Shown one piece after another: positions 17,829 to 27,866 of a DNA stretch of 39,524 nucleotides. A program made the position numbers and the translations under genes. Source of the stretch: Chloroflexota bacterium (GTDB lineage Bacteria; Chloroflexota; Anaerolineae; Anaerolineales; VGOW01). The notes beneath the pieces are model-generated. The model had not been told where the DNA came from, did not search any database, and saw only the letters and a list, made by a program, of their open reading frames with translations. Numbering within the stretch: position 1 is the first letter of the stretch; every line of letters begins with the position of its first letter. The DNA lies in contig VGOW01000034.1 of NCBI GenBank assembly GCA_016875735.1, positions 1 through 39,524 on the forward strand, in the 5' to 3' direction.

Positions 17829-19046
17829 ATGTCGCACACCCTCCCTCTGCTGGCCGGGTTAGCCATCGTCATCGCCGCCGCGAAACTGTCGGGGTCGCTG
17901 GCCAATCGATTCGGCCAACCGGCAGTGATGGGCGAACTGCTCATCGGCCTCGTGTTGGGGCCGTCGGCGCTGGGGCTGTTCGACGCCGCTTATTTTTCCA
18001 GCGCCGGAATCCATGAAACATTGGAAATCCTGGGCCAACTGGGTGTGATCTTCCTCATGTTCAGCGCCGGCCTCGAAGTTGATCTCGAAGACTTTCTCAA
18101 AGCCGGGCGGCCAGCGGCGTTGGCCGGAACGATCGGGGTGATCGTCCCGGTAGCCTTAGGCCCCTTGGCCGCATTGCCCTTTGGCTACGATCTCACCCAC
18201 GGCCTCTTCATCGGCATCGTGCTCGCCGCCACCTCCGTCAGCATCTCCGCGCAAACGCTCATGGAACTCAAACGCCTGCGCTCGCCCGAAGGCATCGTTT
18301 TGCTCGGCGCGGCAGTGGTGGACGACGTGCTGGCGATCATCGTGCTCTCGGTGTTTGTGGCCGTTGCGGGCAGCGCCCAAGGCGGGATCGGCCTCGTTTG
18401 GATTCTGATTCGGATGGCGGCCTTTTTCGTCGGCGCTTCTCTGCTGGGCCGCCTCCTGCCCCGCGCGGCGGCATGGAGCGATCAACTTCCCGTGAGCGAG
18501 GGCGGACTGGCGATGGCGATCATCATCGCTTTGTTATTTGCGTGGGCCTCCGAAGTGGTCGGCGGAGTCGCCGCCATCACCGGCGCGTTTGTGGCCGGAG
18601 TATCTTTGGCGCGCAGCCATCTTCATCGCCAAATCTCAGCCGGGATGCGCACGCTGGCTTACTCTTTCTTCGTGCCCATCTTCCTCGTCAACATCGGCCT
18701 CTCGGCCAATGTCCGCCAACTCTCTGCCGCCGATTACGGACTGGCGGTGATGCTCTGCCTCGTGGCCGTCGTGTCCAAAGTGCTGGGCAGTGGAGTGGGA
18801 GCCAAGTTGGGCCGCATGACCTGGCCTCAATCTCTGCGAGTGGGGCTGGGCATGATCTCGCGCGGCGAAGTGGGGCTGATCGTTGCCGGAGTGGGCGTGA
18901 GCGCTGGATTGATCGGCGACAACGTTTTCACTGCGGTGATTGTGATGGTGCTGTTCAGCACGATCATCACCCCGCCGCTTCTGCGGCTTGCGTTCCGCGA
19001 AAAGGAAAGCGAAAATGTCACAACTCATCGTGATGGTCATGGATGA
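17829..19046 (+). CDS. CPA2-family cation/proton antiporter
   Basis: 405 aa, about 12 membrane segments. Typical of the Kef/NapA-like CPA2 group: FGQPAVMGELLIGLVLGPSALGL near 29-52, VIFLMFSAGLEVDLEDF near 74-90, the ion-site region LLGAAVVDDVLAIIVLSVF near 158 with Asp-Asp, ISRGEVGLIVAGVG near 343, and a C-terminus without a TrkA-N domain. Likely exchanges K+ or Na+ for H+ across the inner membrane. The ATG at 17829 is chosen because the frame upstream runs through the heptad array. Its 3' end overlaps the first PII-like gene by 32 bp. Three small regulators of PII fold follow, suggesting transport is controlled by a nucleotide signal. Confidence 0.88.
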   Translation: MSHTLPLLAGLAIVIAAAKLSGSLANRFGQPAVMGELLIGLVLGPSALGLFDAAYFSSAGIHETLEILGQLGVIFLMFSAGLEVDLEDFLKAGRPAALAGTIGVIVPVALGPLAALPFGYDLTHGLFIGIVLAATSVSISAQTLMELKRLRSPEGIVLLGAAVVDDVLAIIVLSVFVAVAGSAQGGIGLVWILIRMAAFFVGASLLGRLLPRAAAWSDQLPVSEGGLAMAIIIALLFAWASEVVGGVAAITGAFVAGVSLARSHLHRQISAGMRTLAYSFFVPIFLVNIGLSANVRQLSAADYGLAVMLCLVAVVSKVLGSGVGAKLGRMTWPQSLRVGLGMISRGEVGLIVAGVGVSAGLIGDNVFTAVIVMVLFSTIITPPLLRLAFREKESENVTTHRDGHG

Positions 19047-19371
19047 CCCGAACAAGTTTGAGGATATATTAAACGCCTGGCTGGAACTCGGAATCGCCGG
19101 CGCAACGATTTTCGACAGCCTCGGCACCGGACACTTTGCCCCCAGCGAATCGCCCGACGATTTGCCGTTGATGCCGTCGTTGAGCGATATTTTGCAGGGA
19201 CGCCACGAGAACAACCGAACGATCTTCTCGGTGGTGACCGACGATTTCGACATCGACCGGCTGGCGGCCGCCACCGAAGCCATCACCGGATCGTTTAGCG
19301 ACATCGACACCGGCATCCTCTTCACCGTGCCGGTGGGCCGGGTGTGGGGGTTACAACCGAAGATAAAGTGA
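19015..19371 (+). CDS. PII-like regulator fused in operon with the antiporter
   Basis: 118 aa. It begins SQLIVMVMDDPNKFEDILNAWLELGIAGATIFDSLG, a beta-alpha-beta ferredoxin-like start as in PII proteins, then has a long loop with acidic and Pro residues (about 40-60) and a second repeat (TIFSVVTDDFDIDRLAAATEAITG ... DIDTGILFTVPVGRVWG). The PII/CdAR fold is inferred from that pattern and from the neighbours. The ATG at 19015 follows AAGGAAA by 6 nt and lies inside the antiporter gene. It overlaps the start of the heptad array at 19360. Confidence 0.7.
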   Translation: MSQLIVMVMDDPNKFEDILNAWLELGIAGATIFDSLGTGHFAPSESPDDLPLMPSLSDILQGRHENNRTIFSVVTDDFDIDRLAAATEAITGSFSDIDTGILFTVPVGRVWGLQPKIK

Positions 19372-19394
19372 CGAGGGACGAACGACGAAAGTGA
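19360..19394. repeat. short heptad-repeat array
   Basis: Five 7-bp units (GAAGATA, AAGTGAC, GAGGGAC, GAACGAC, GAAAGTG) run over the end of the PII-like gene (stop at 19369-19371) into the gap before the next gene. No inverted partner is present. Confidence 0.6.
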
Positions 19395-19401
19395 GGCCAA
19401 C

Positions 19402-19725
19402 ATGCAAGCCATGCTTGCCATTGTGCAATCCGAAGATGCCGAAGCCGCGCTCGACCGGCTGAAGCCGCTGGGCCTGCCCAGCCTGTCGCGCGTCGCCTCG
19501 TCGGGCGGGTTTCTGCGGCAGGGCAACACCGCGCTGTGGATCGCCGTGCCGCCCGGCAAATTGGGGCCGGTGATGAGCGCCCTGCGCGAGACTTGCCAGC
19601 GGCGCACCACCTACGTGCCCGCCCAGCTCGAAGTGGCGCAATTGGCCTCGGCCTTTCCGGTCGAGGTCGAAGTGGGCGGCGCGACCGTGTTCATTTGCGA
19701 CGTGGAACGATTCGAGCAGATTTGA
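19402..19725 (+). CDS. PstA/DarA-like (cyclic-di-AMP receptor family) protein, copy 1
   Basis: 107 aa, PII fold. The hallmark is SGGFLRQGNTALWIAVPP near 34-51, matching the glycine-rich GG-F-x-x-G-N-T-T loop of PstA/DarA (PF06153), and the C-terminal VFICDVERFEQI. In Firmicutes this protein binds cyclic-di-AMP in a trimer. Here the loop reads GNTAL rather than GNTTL, so ligand binding may differ. AGG lies 8 nt before the ATG. Twelve base pairs separate it from copy 2. Confidence 0.85.
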   Translation: MQAMLAIVQSEDAEAALDRLKPLGLPSLSRVASSGGFLRQGNTALWIAVPPGKLGPVMSALRETCQRRTTYVPAQLEVAQLASAFPVEVEVGGATVFICDVERFEQI

Positions 19726-19737
19726 ATGGAGCAAACC

Positions 19738-21110
<1,373 letters not shown>

Positions 21111-21117
21111 AAGTCCA

Positions 21118-22948
21118 TCACAGTTCGTCTTCGGGGCGGATGGGGCGAATGGTGATCGGCGTTTCGTCGCGCAGCGCGCTCTGCGTCACGTATCGCGTGG
21201 GGTAGGGGCGGATCACGGGCGAGGGAAGTTGATCGTCGGCGAGGGCCATAGAGTCGAGTCTGCTCCATCAACCGCCGTGCCAACGTGGTGTTGAGCGGCG
21301 GGATGCCCAGCGCCGTGCCGCCGATGGCCTCGACATGCCGCCCGCCCGCGCCGAACAGAATCGCCGGCCCGAACACTTCATCGATTGCGCTGGCGACGGC
21401 CAACTCGAATCCGCCCGATTGAGAGATTCCACTGTCGCCTGCGGCCATCGGGATGTTGTACGCAGCGAGGAGTTGCGCCGTCTCCGCCGGATCGAGCGCA
21501 GTGCGCCCCGCTTCGTGCGCCGATTGAATGATGGCGCTGGCCGACTGCGCGCTCGTTGCTTCATCGTCGAGCGCCGCGGGGGTCTCGTAGATTCCGCGGA
21601 TGGTGTCGCTGTGACGCCGCATATTGTTGAAAGCGCGCGCGGCAATATCGGGATACACGAACGTGGGAACTCCGGCGCCGTTGAGAAGCGCGATTCCCGC
21701 CGCCACTTCGTCGCCGCCCATCCACGCGGCGAGGATGGGTTTGCCGGGAACGCGCGCGAACGGCGCGATCAGTTCTGCGGCTCGAGTCGGCTCGGTGACA
21801 TCCAACGGAGTCAAAATCACGAGCAGGCCGTCGCTGTTATTGTCCTTCGAAAGAATCTCGGCCGCTTTCGCGTATCGCTCCGGTGTGGCGTCGTTGCGAA
21901 TGTCCACCGGGTTGCCCTGACTCCATTGCCCGGCCAATGATTCATTGAGCGCAGTGATCGTGTCCGACGAGAGATCGGCCAACTCGCCGCCTCCGGCTAA
22001 CAGCGCATCGGCGGCCACCACTCCCGGCCCGCCAGCGTTGGTCACAATGGTCAGCCTCGATCCTTTGGGGCGCGGTTGTTTGGTGAGCACTTCGGCCATC
22101 GAAAACAGATCGGCCAATTGATCGACTCGCAGAACGCCGCAACGCCGAAAGGCGGCGTCGAGCGCGGCATCGCTCCCGGCCAGCCGCCCGGCTTTCAGCG
22201 CGATGATCGGTTTGTTGTAAGCCGCCTTCCGCGCCGCCGAGATGAACGCGCGCGGATTGGGAATCGACTCCATGTAAATGAGGATGCTTTGGGTGTGCGC
22301 GTCTTCGTCGAGCAGTTCGATGAAGTCGCTCCAATCGGCGTCGAGCATCCCGCCAGTGGAGATGAAAGCGCTGAAGCCCACTTGCTCGCGCTGGCCCCAA
22401 TCGAGGATGGATGCGCCGAGCGTCGCGCTCTGGCTGACGAGGGCGATACTGCCGGGGCGCGGCGATGGGCGGGCAAAAGTGGCGTTGAGGCCGATGGGCG
22501 GGCGCATGATGCCCAACGAACCCGGCCCCACAATACGCATCGCTCCGGCCTGCGCCTTCACTTGCTTTTCTAATTCTGCGCCCGCTGCGCCGCGCTCGCG
22601 GAAGCCGGTGGAGGTGATGAGGCCGCCTTTCACTCCGGCTTGCGCGCACTCGCCGACGATGGCCGGAACAGTGGGCGCGGGCGTGGCGATAACGGCGAGG
22701 TCGACCGGGTCGGGCGCATCGGCGATGCGCGGGTAGGCTTTGACGCCGAGCACACTGGGGCGTTTTGGATTCACGGGGAAGACCATTCCCCCGAACGAAC
22801 TGCCGATGAGGTTGTGGAGGAGGGCGCGGCCCACACTGCCCGGCTCTTCGGTTGCGCCGATGACGGCGACGGTTTTCGGCGCGAAGATCGCTTCGAGCGA
22901 TTGGCGTTCGAGCGGCAGTGGCGGGGCAGGAGAACTGGCCGGAGTCAT
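21118..22948 (-). pseudogene. decayed NDP-forming acyl-CoA synthetase (acetate-CoA ligase family, GNAT-fusion type)
   Basis: The start MTPASSP at 22948 leads into a CoA-binding domain ([25 protein letters not shown]), then two succinyl-CoA-synthetase-like domains and a remnant ATP-grasp domain. Relative to the family I expect: a loop of about 13 residues with the catalytic phospho-His (SHTG) is missing at KAGR-LAGSD; most of the ATP-binding core is missing between NIPMAAG and GGFELAVAS; about 60 residues plus a frameshift are lost after MEQTRLY (near 21260); and the last piece (21118-21255) ends at [10 protein letters not shown] then stop, just where a GNAT domain would start. GPNCLG has become GPGSLG. 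The frame is open to 21041 only by running into out-of-frame sequence. Active enzyme is very unlikely. Confidence 0.7.
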
Positions 22949-22984
22949 CTGTAGCCTCGCCTTACGTAACCCAACAAACATTCA

Positions 22985-23041
22985 CCACTGAGCACACAGA
23001 GAACACGGAGAATAACTCTATGGGCTCTGTGCTCTCAGTGG
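22985..23041. repeat. CACAGA-type imperfect palindrome
   Basis: Arms 22985-23010 (CCACTGAGCACACAGAG ...) and 23016-23041 are complementary at about 20 of 26 positions. It lies between the decayed synthetase and the cyclase gene. Confidence 0.75.
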
Positions 23042-23063
23042 AAAAACTTCACCGGGCAGCGTC

Positions 23064-23945
23064 TCAGCCCATGTTGGCTTTGGTGAACTTTTCGATTTGC
23101 TCGACGTGCGCCGGGTCGTAGCAGTCGCCGAATTTCGTCTTCGGCATCGCCGCCTTCTTCCTCATCAGCTCGTCATATTCTTTGTCGTCTACAAAAGCCA
23201 CGCACCGGCCAATGCTCGACTCGCCATCCACGAAGCGCCAGGGGAAGAAGCCGATGGTAGCCCGTTTGTTGAGCAATAGATCGATGTCGCCGCCGATGCA
23301 CTCGGCGTGAATGATCCCATAGGGGAACAGTTCGATATGCATCAACTGGTACTTCGTGTCGTCGAAAAATTCTTCGAGCGGTTTGCCGTATTTCTTCTCG
23401 AACACTTTCTTGGCTTGCCGCGCCTGCCGCGGATGCCAGTCGCGGATGATGGTGTTCATCGGGTGGTCGGCGCTGCCGCAGTCCACCGCCAGCCAGCGCA
23501 GTTTCTTCTTTTTGCACCACTCGGCAAATTCGCGGTCGGGGCCGGGGTGCTTCACCATGTAGCGAATCTCGTCGGCGCCCGGTTGATCCCAGCCGAAGTG
23601 ATGGTAGCCGGTGTGGATGATGAGGATGTCGCCCTCTTTCACTTCCACCCGATCCTCGATCATTTTGCTGGAATACACATCGTAATCGCCGCAGGCGTCG
23701 CTCAAATCCACGATCACGCCCTCATGGGTGAGGAAGTCCAAGCTTAGCGAGGCGATGTCTTTGCCGGGCGTGTAAAAGTGAATTTCGCCGTCGAGGTGCG
23801 TGCCGAGATGGTTGGAGTGGGTGACGACTTGCCCGTTCGCGCCGTTGGGCGTGAGGCGCTTGAAGTATTTGACCTGCAGTGGCTCATAAGTGGGCCATGC
23901 AGGAGTCCCTATGCCCAGAGGGATGGTCAGGTCGATCAGTTTCAT
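23064..23945 (-). CDS. cyclase-family (kynurenine formamidase-like) metal-dependent hydrolase
   Basis: 293 aa, cytosolic. HLGTHLDGEIHF near 46-57 is the HxGTHxDxxxH metal-binding motif of the cyclase family (PF04199), which hydrolyses amides or cyclises polyketides. VIVDLSDACGDYDVYSSKMIED and DILIIHTGYHHFGWDQPG are typical strands. The C-terminal half is larger than in the shortest members (usual 210-270 aa). Substrate unknown; formamidase or isatin-hydrolase-like activity is possible. AGGAG lies 7 nt before the ATG. It stands between the synthetase and the sodium-pump genes, each separated by a palindromic repeat, so it may be transcribed alone. Confidence 0.87.
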   Translation of the reverse strand: MKLIDLTIPLGIGTPAWPTYEPLQVKYFKRLTPNGANGQVVTHSNHLGTHLDGEIHFYTPGKDIASLSLDFLTHEGVIVDLSDACGDYDVYSSKMIEDRVEVKEGDILIIHTGYHHFGWDQPGADEIRYMVKHPGPDREFAEWCKKKKLRWLAVDCGSADHPMNTIIRDWHPRQARQAKKVFEKKYGKPLEEFFDDTKYQLMHIELFPYGIIHAECIGGDIDLLLNKRATIGFFPWRFVDGESSIGRCVAFVDDKEYDELMRKKAAMPKTKFGDCYDPAHVEQIEKFTKANMG

Positions 23946-23966
23946 GGGAGTCTCCTTTTTGTTTTA

Positions 23967-24034
23967 CCGCAGAGAACGCGGAGTTCGCCGAGTCTCAATT
24001 TGTTTTTGTCTCTGGCCCTTTGCGTTCTCTGCGG
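23967..24034. repeat. CACAGA-type palindrome with perfect 13-bp arms
   Basis: CCGCAGAGAACGC (23967-23979) and its exact complement (24022-24034) are separated by 42 bp. It lies between the cyclase gene and the sodium-pump beta subunit gene. Confidence 0.8.
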
Positions 24035-24051
24035 CGAAACATTTTGACGGG

Positions 24052-25176
24052 CTACAGTGTACCCGCTAACAAAGCCAGCACCACGCCGCCGGCCACCACA
24101 CTGCTCAACTGCCCGGCGGCGTTTGCGCCCATAGCGTGCATGAGCAAAAAATTCTCGAAGTCGTATTCCTGCCCCAGCTGCTGAACGATGCGCGCCGACA
24201 TGGGGAAGGCGCTGATGCCCGCCGCGCCGATGAGCGGGTTGAACTTTTTGCCGGAGAGGACGTACATCAGTTTGCCGAACAGCACGCCGCCCGCTGTGTC
24301 GAGCACGAAGGCCAGCAAGCCGATGCCCAGAATCAACAGCGTGTCGAGTTGCAGAAATTTCTCGCCGGCCATCGTGGAGCCGATGACCAATCCCAAAAAC
24401 ACGGTGGCCGTGTTGGCGATCTCGTTCTGCGCGGCCTTGCTCAACCGCTCCACCGCGCCCGACTCGCGCAGAAGGTTGCCGAACATGAGTGTGGCGATGA
24501 GCGGCGAGGCCACCGGGGCCATGAGCGAAACGATGACGGTGACGACGATGGGAAAGAGAACGCGGACGACGCGAGGCACGGGCCGCTGTGTGTACGGCAT
24601 CCGCACTTTGCGCTCGGCGTCGGTGGTGAGCAGGCGCATCACCGGCGGCTGGATGATGGGCACAAGCGACATGTAACTGTACGCGGTGACGGCAATGGCC
24701 CCCAGCAAATGCGGCGCGAGTTTCGTCGAAACATAAATGGCGGTCGGCCCGTCAATCGCGCCAATGATCCCAATCGAACCAGCCTCCTTCAGATCGAATC
24801 CGAGAAGCAGGGCCAGCATCAGCGTGCCGAAGATTCCAAATTGCCCCGCCGCGCCGAGCAGAGCCATCTTCGGGTTTTCGAGCAGAGGGCCGAAGTCGGT
24901 CATTGCCCCCACGCCGATGAAAATGAGCAGAGGAAAAATTTCGGTGCGCACCCCGGCGTTGTAAAGGATGCCCAGCAATCCTTCGGGGCTGGCGATGCCG
25001 GTGAGCGGCAGGTTCGTCCAGATCGCGCCGAAGCCGATGGGGATGAGCAGAGTCGGCTCATAATCTTTGGCAATGGCAAGATAGATCAGCACGCCGCCTG
25101 CGGCCATCATCACCACGCCCTGCCAGGTGAGGTTGAGCGGCGCTTGCAAAAGAATGAGCAGTGAACTGAGATCCAT
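24052..25176 (-). CDS. mmdB: Na+-translocating decarboxylase beta subunit (OadB/MmdB family)
   Basis: 374 aa integral membrane protein of about nine segments. IIGAIDGPTAIYVS at 137-150 carries D142, equivalent to the sodium-site Asp in the GADGPT segment of OadB, and ANTATVFLGLVIGSTM plus the FPMSARIVQQLG C-terminal region are family landmarks. It decarboxylates the carboxybiotin on the carrier subunit and pumps Na+ outward. It is the last gene of the set carboxyltransferase, OadG-like, biotin carrier, beta, and starts 6 bp after the carrier stop. Confidence 0.92.
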   Translation of the reverse strand: MDLSSLLILLQAPLNLTWQGVVMMAAGGVLIYLAIAKDYEPTLLIPIGFGAIWTNLPLTGIASPEGLLGILYNAGVRTEIFPLLIFIGVGAMTDFGPLLENPKMALLGAAGQFGIFGTLMLALLLGFDLKEAGSIGIIGAIDGPTAIYVSTKLAPHLLGAIAVTAYSYMSLVPIIQPPVMRLLTTDAERKVRMPYTQRPVPRVVRVLFPIVVTVIVSLMAPVASPLIATLMFGNLLRESGAVERLSKAAQNEIANTATVFLGLVIGSTMAGEKFLQLDTLLILGIGLLAFVLDTAGGVLFGKLMYVLSGKKFNPLIGAAGISAFPMSARIVQQLGQEYDFENFLLMHAMGANAAGQLSSVVAGGVVLALLAGTL

Positions 25177-25182
25177 GCCGCC

Positions 25183-25623
25183 TCACTCGAAGGTGATCAA
25201 TGTGTCGCCGTAAGCCACGCCCTGCCCCTCGCCCACTTCCACCGTCGCAACCACGCCCTCGCGCGGCGAGCGAATGGCGCTCTTCATCTTCATCGCTTCC
25301 AGCGCGCACAATTGCTGGCCGATTGAAACTCTATCGCCCGGTTTGATATTGATGTCGAGGATCGCTCCGGGCATGGGCGCTTTGATTTGCTTCGAGGACT
25401 GGCCGATGGGTGCGGACGATTTGCCGCCGGGAACTTTGCTCGGCGGGGCGGCGGGCTTGGGCTGGGGCGCCGACACGGCGGCCACCGATTCGGCCTCCGC
25501 CGATTCGATGGCGACGGTGTGCGGTGTTCCGTTCACGATCACAGTGAGCGGCGAGGCCGCCGGGTCTTCGATCTCTACAATGTAAGGCTTATCGTTAACG
25601 ATGACTTTCAGGCGATGCGTCAC
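25183..25623 (-). CDS. mmdC: biotin carboxyl carrier subunit of the Na+-pump decarboxylase
   Basis: 146 aa. The biotinyl site EAMKM lies at 109-113 with K112 modified; GAILDINIKPGDRVSIGQQL and GVVATVEVGEGQGVAYGDTL are the flanking barrel strands. A Pro/Ala/Ser-rich hinge (about 50-80) precedes the domain. The N-terminal part has two similar units, LKVIVNDKPYIVEIED and LTVIVNGTPHTVAIES (4-19 and 26-41). The GTG at 25623 is chosen because GGAGAG lies 5 nt before it and the sequence upstream is not protein-like. Confidence 0.88.
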   Translation of the reverse strand: MTHRLKVIVNDKPYIVEIEDPAASPLTVIVNGTPHTVAIESAEAESVAAVSAPQPKPAAPPSKVPGGKSSAPIGQSSKQIKAPMPGAILDINIKPGDRVSIGQQLCALEAMKMKSAIRSPREGVVATVEVGEGQGVAYGDTLITFE

Positions 25624-25685
25624 AATACTCTCCAAGCGCAGGGCGAGGGCAAGCCTCGCGGTGTGGGCGAGGGCAAGTCTCGCCC

Positions 25686-26021
25686 CTACGATTTTCTCCG
25701 AATGACGGGGCGCGCGCGATTCGATTGCCACCACGCGCCGCGCCCGGACTCCAGCGCCGCGCCCAACTGTTGGCGATCATTCGCGGATCGAATCAGGCGC
25801 AACGCGACGGCGATGGCGGCGGCCACTTCCTCTTCTTCGCTCACGCTCGCCTCCTCGATCGTCGCGGCAATCGGCTCGGCCTCCGCGCTCGCCTCTGCTT
25901 CCGGCTTCGGCTGAAAGAGCCGCGTGAGCAGGCTGATGACGGCGATGATGAAGGTGAGGGCGGCAAAGGTGATGCTCAAGCCGAGCGCGCTCACGATAGC
26001 CCCTTGTGCGATCTCATTCAT
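25686..26021 (-). CDS. mmdD: OadG-like small membrane subunit
   Basis: 111 aa. One membrane segment (SALGLSITFAALTFIIAVISLLTRLF, about 11-36) followed by an acidic Ala/Glu-rich stretch (about 40-65) and a soluble tail with ALRLIRSANDRQQ. This is the OadG/delta subunit plan: it anchors and assembles the decarboxylase complex. GGGAGG lies 10 nt before the ATG. The final 45 residues are basic. It is separated from the carboxyltransferase gene by a palindromic repeat. Confidence 0.8.
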   Translation of the reverse strand: MNEIAQGAIVSALGLSITFAALTFIIAVISLLTRLFQPKPEAEASAEAEPIAATIEEASVSEEEEVAAAIAVALRLIRSANDRQQLGAALESGRGAWWQSNRARPVIRRKS

Positions 26022-26052
26022 AGCGCGGCCTCCCGCCGCAACCTTTTTCTTT

Positions 26053-26114
26053 CACCGCTGAGGGCATGGAGAACACCGAGAAACAACTCAAGCATCTCTG
26101 TGGACTCTGTGGTG
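26053..26114. repeat. CACAGA-type imperfect palindrome inside the decarboxylase cluster
   Basis: Arms 26053-26072 and 26095-26114 are complementary at about 14 of 20 positions (CACCGCTGAGGGCATGG ...). It lies between the carboxyltransferase and OadG-like genes, so it would be transcribed if they form one operon. Confidence 0.65.
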
Positions 26115-26136
26115 AGATCTTCTCGCCCGGCGAATT

Positions 26137-27732
26137 TCATAGCGGCATTGTCCCGTGTTTCTTCGCGGGGAGCGAGGCTTGTTTGTCGCGCAGAAGTTCG
26201 AGCGCGGCGATGAGGCGAGGCCGCGTCTCGGCGGGAATGAGGATGTCGTCCACGTGGCCGCTGGCGGCGGATCGGTACGGCCCGGCAAACTTGTCACGGA
26301 ATTCGGTCACCAATCGTTCGCGCTCGGCATCCGCGTTTTCTTTCATTTGCTTCAACTCTTTGCCGTAGAGAATGTTCACCGCGCCCTCCGCGCCCATCAC
26401 CGCGATCTCGGCGGTGGGCCAGGCGTACACGAGATCGGCGCGAATGTATTTGCTGCTCATCACGATGTATGCGCCGCCGTAGGCCTTGCGGGTGATGACG
26501 GCAAGTTTGGGCACGGTGGCTTCGGAATAGGCGTACACGATCTTTGCGCCGTGCCGGATGATGCCGCCGTGCTCTTGCATCGAGCCGGGCATGAAGCCGG
26601 GGCAATCCACAAAGGTGATGAGCGGAATGTTGAAGGCGTCGGCGAAGCGAATGAAGCGGGCGATTTTGTCGGAGGCGTCAATGTCGATCACTCCGGCGAG
26701 GTTGAGCGGCTGTTGGGCCACGAGGCCCACCACTTGCCCGTGCAATCGGGCGAAGCCGACGATGGCGTTGGCGGCAAAGTATTCGTGCACCTCGAAGAAA
26801 GACTCATGGTCGAAGATTCGGGCGATGGCTTCTTTCATGTCGTAGGGCATCGCCGGATCTGTGGGGACGAGGGTGTTGAGGTCGGCGTCCATCCGGCGCG
26901 GGTCGTCGGTGGGCGAAACGGAGGGGGGCGGCTCGGCGTTGTTCGACGGCAGGTAACTCAGAAGTTCGCGGGTGAGGCGCAGGGCGTCGTCTTCGCCTTC
27001 GGCGGCGAAGTGAGCCACGCCGCTCACCGTGTTGTGAGTCATTGCCCCGCCCAATGTTTCGAGATCGATCTCTTCGCTCGTCACCGTTTTGATCACTTCC
27101 GGCCCGGTGATGAACATGTGGCTCGTGCCTTTGGTCATGATCACGAAATCGGTGAGGCCGGGCGAATAGACCGAGCCGCCGGCGCACGGGCCGAGCATGA
27201 CGCTGATCTGCGGGATGACGCCGCTGGCCTGCGTGTTGCGCCAGAAGAGTTCGGAGTATCCGGCGAGGCTGTACACGCCCTCTTGGATTCGGGCGCCCAC
27301 CGAGTCGTTGAGATTGATCATCGGCACGCCCGCTTCGAGGGCGAGATCCATGATCTTTGCCGCCTTCTGCCCCTGCGCTTCGGAGAACGATCCGCCGAGC
27401 ACGGTGAAATCCTGCGCGGCCACGCACACCCGCCGCCCGCCGATTTTGCCGAAGCCCACCACCACGCTGTCGCCCGCATATCGCTGATCGGCCATGCCGA
27501 AATCGGAATGGCGGTGAGTGATGTAGGAATCAATTTCGTTGAACGTGCCTTCGTCGAGCAAACGATGGATGCGCTCGCGCGCGGTGAGTTTGCCTTTGGC
27601 ATGCTGGGCTTCGATGCGCGATGGCCCGCCGCCGAGTTGAGTCTGTTTGCGCTGTTCAGCGAGTCGGGCGATGAGATCGGCGTGAGAGGCGGCGTCACCG
27701 TTGGGCGGTTTCGCGTTTGCGGGTCGAGTCAT
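26137..27732 (-). CDS. mmdA: carboxyltransferase subunit of methylmalonyl-CoA decarboxylase / acyl-CoA carboxylase
   Basis: 531 aa, the usual size. Two crotonase-fold halves are visible: AKGKLTARERIHRLLDEGTF, FTVLGGSFSEAQGQKAAKIMDLA, the oxyanion segments NDSVGARIQEGV and GPCAGGSVYSPGLTDF (N-half), and later VDCPGFMPGSMQEHGGIIRHGAK and ITRKAYGGAYIVMSSK (C-half). It transfers a carboxyl group between biotin and an acyl-CoA. The neighbouring OadG-, biotin-carrier- and OadB-like genes make it the alpha subunit of a Na+-translocating decarboxylase; methylmalonyl-CoA is the most likely substrate, but glutaconyl-CoA or a carboxylase role cannot be excluded. AGGAG lies 8 nt before the ATG. Confidence 0.9.
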   Translation of the reverse strand: MTRPANAKPPNGDAASHADLIARLAEQRKQTQLGGGPSRIEAQHAKGKLTARERIHRLLDEGTFNEIDSYITHRHSDFGMADQRYAGDSVVVGFGKIGGRRVCVAAQDFTVLGGSFSEAQGQKAAKIMDLALEAGVPMINLNDSVGARIQEGVYSLAGYSELFWRNTQASGVIPQISVMLGPCAGGSVYSPGLTDFVIMTKGTSHMFITGPEVIKTVTSEEIDLETLGGAMTHNTVSGVAHFAAEGEDDALRLTRELLSYLPSNNAEPPPSVSPTDDPRRMDADLNTLVPTDPAMPYDMKEAIARIFDHESFFEVHEYFAANAIVGFARLHGQVVGLVAQQPLNLAGVIDIDASDKIARFIRFADAFNIPLITFVDCPGFMPGSMQEHGGIIRHGAKIVYAYSEATVPKLAVITRKAYGGAYIVMSSKYIRADLVYAWPTAEIAVMGAEGAVNILYGKELKQMKENADAERERLVTEFRDKFAGPYRSAASGHVDDILIPAETRPRLIAALELLRDKQASLPAKKHGTMPL

Positions 27733-27866
27733 TCAGTCTTCTCCTGAGGAGTGTCAGCACGGGTCAGCATAAATTGAATTGGAGCAAGCGGCGAGTATCA
27801 ATTGCCACGAAAGCCGCTGCTTTTTGTCAGGCAGGCGAGGGCGCGTGTCCGGTCAATTCGCAGAGA

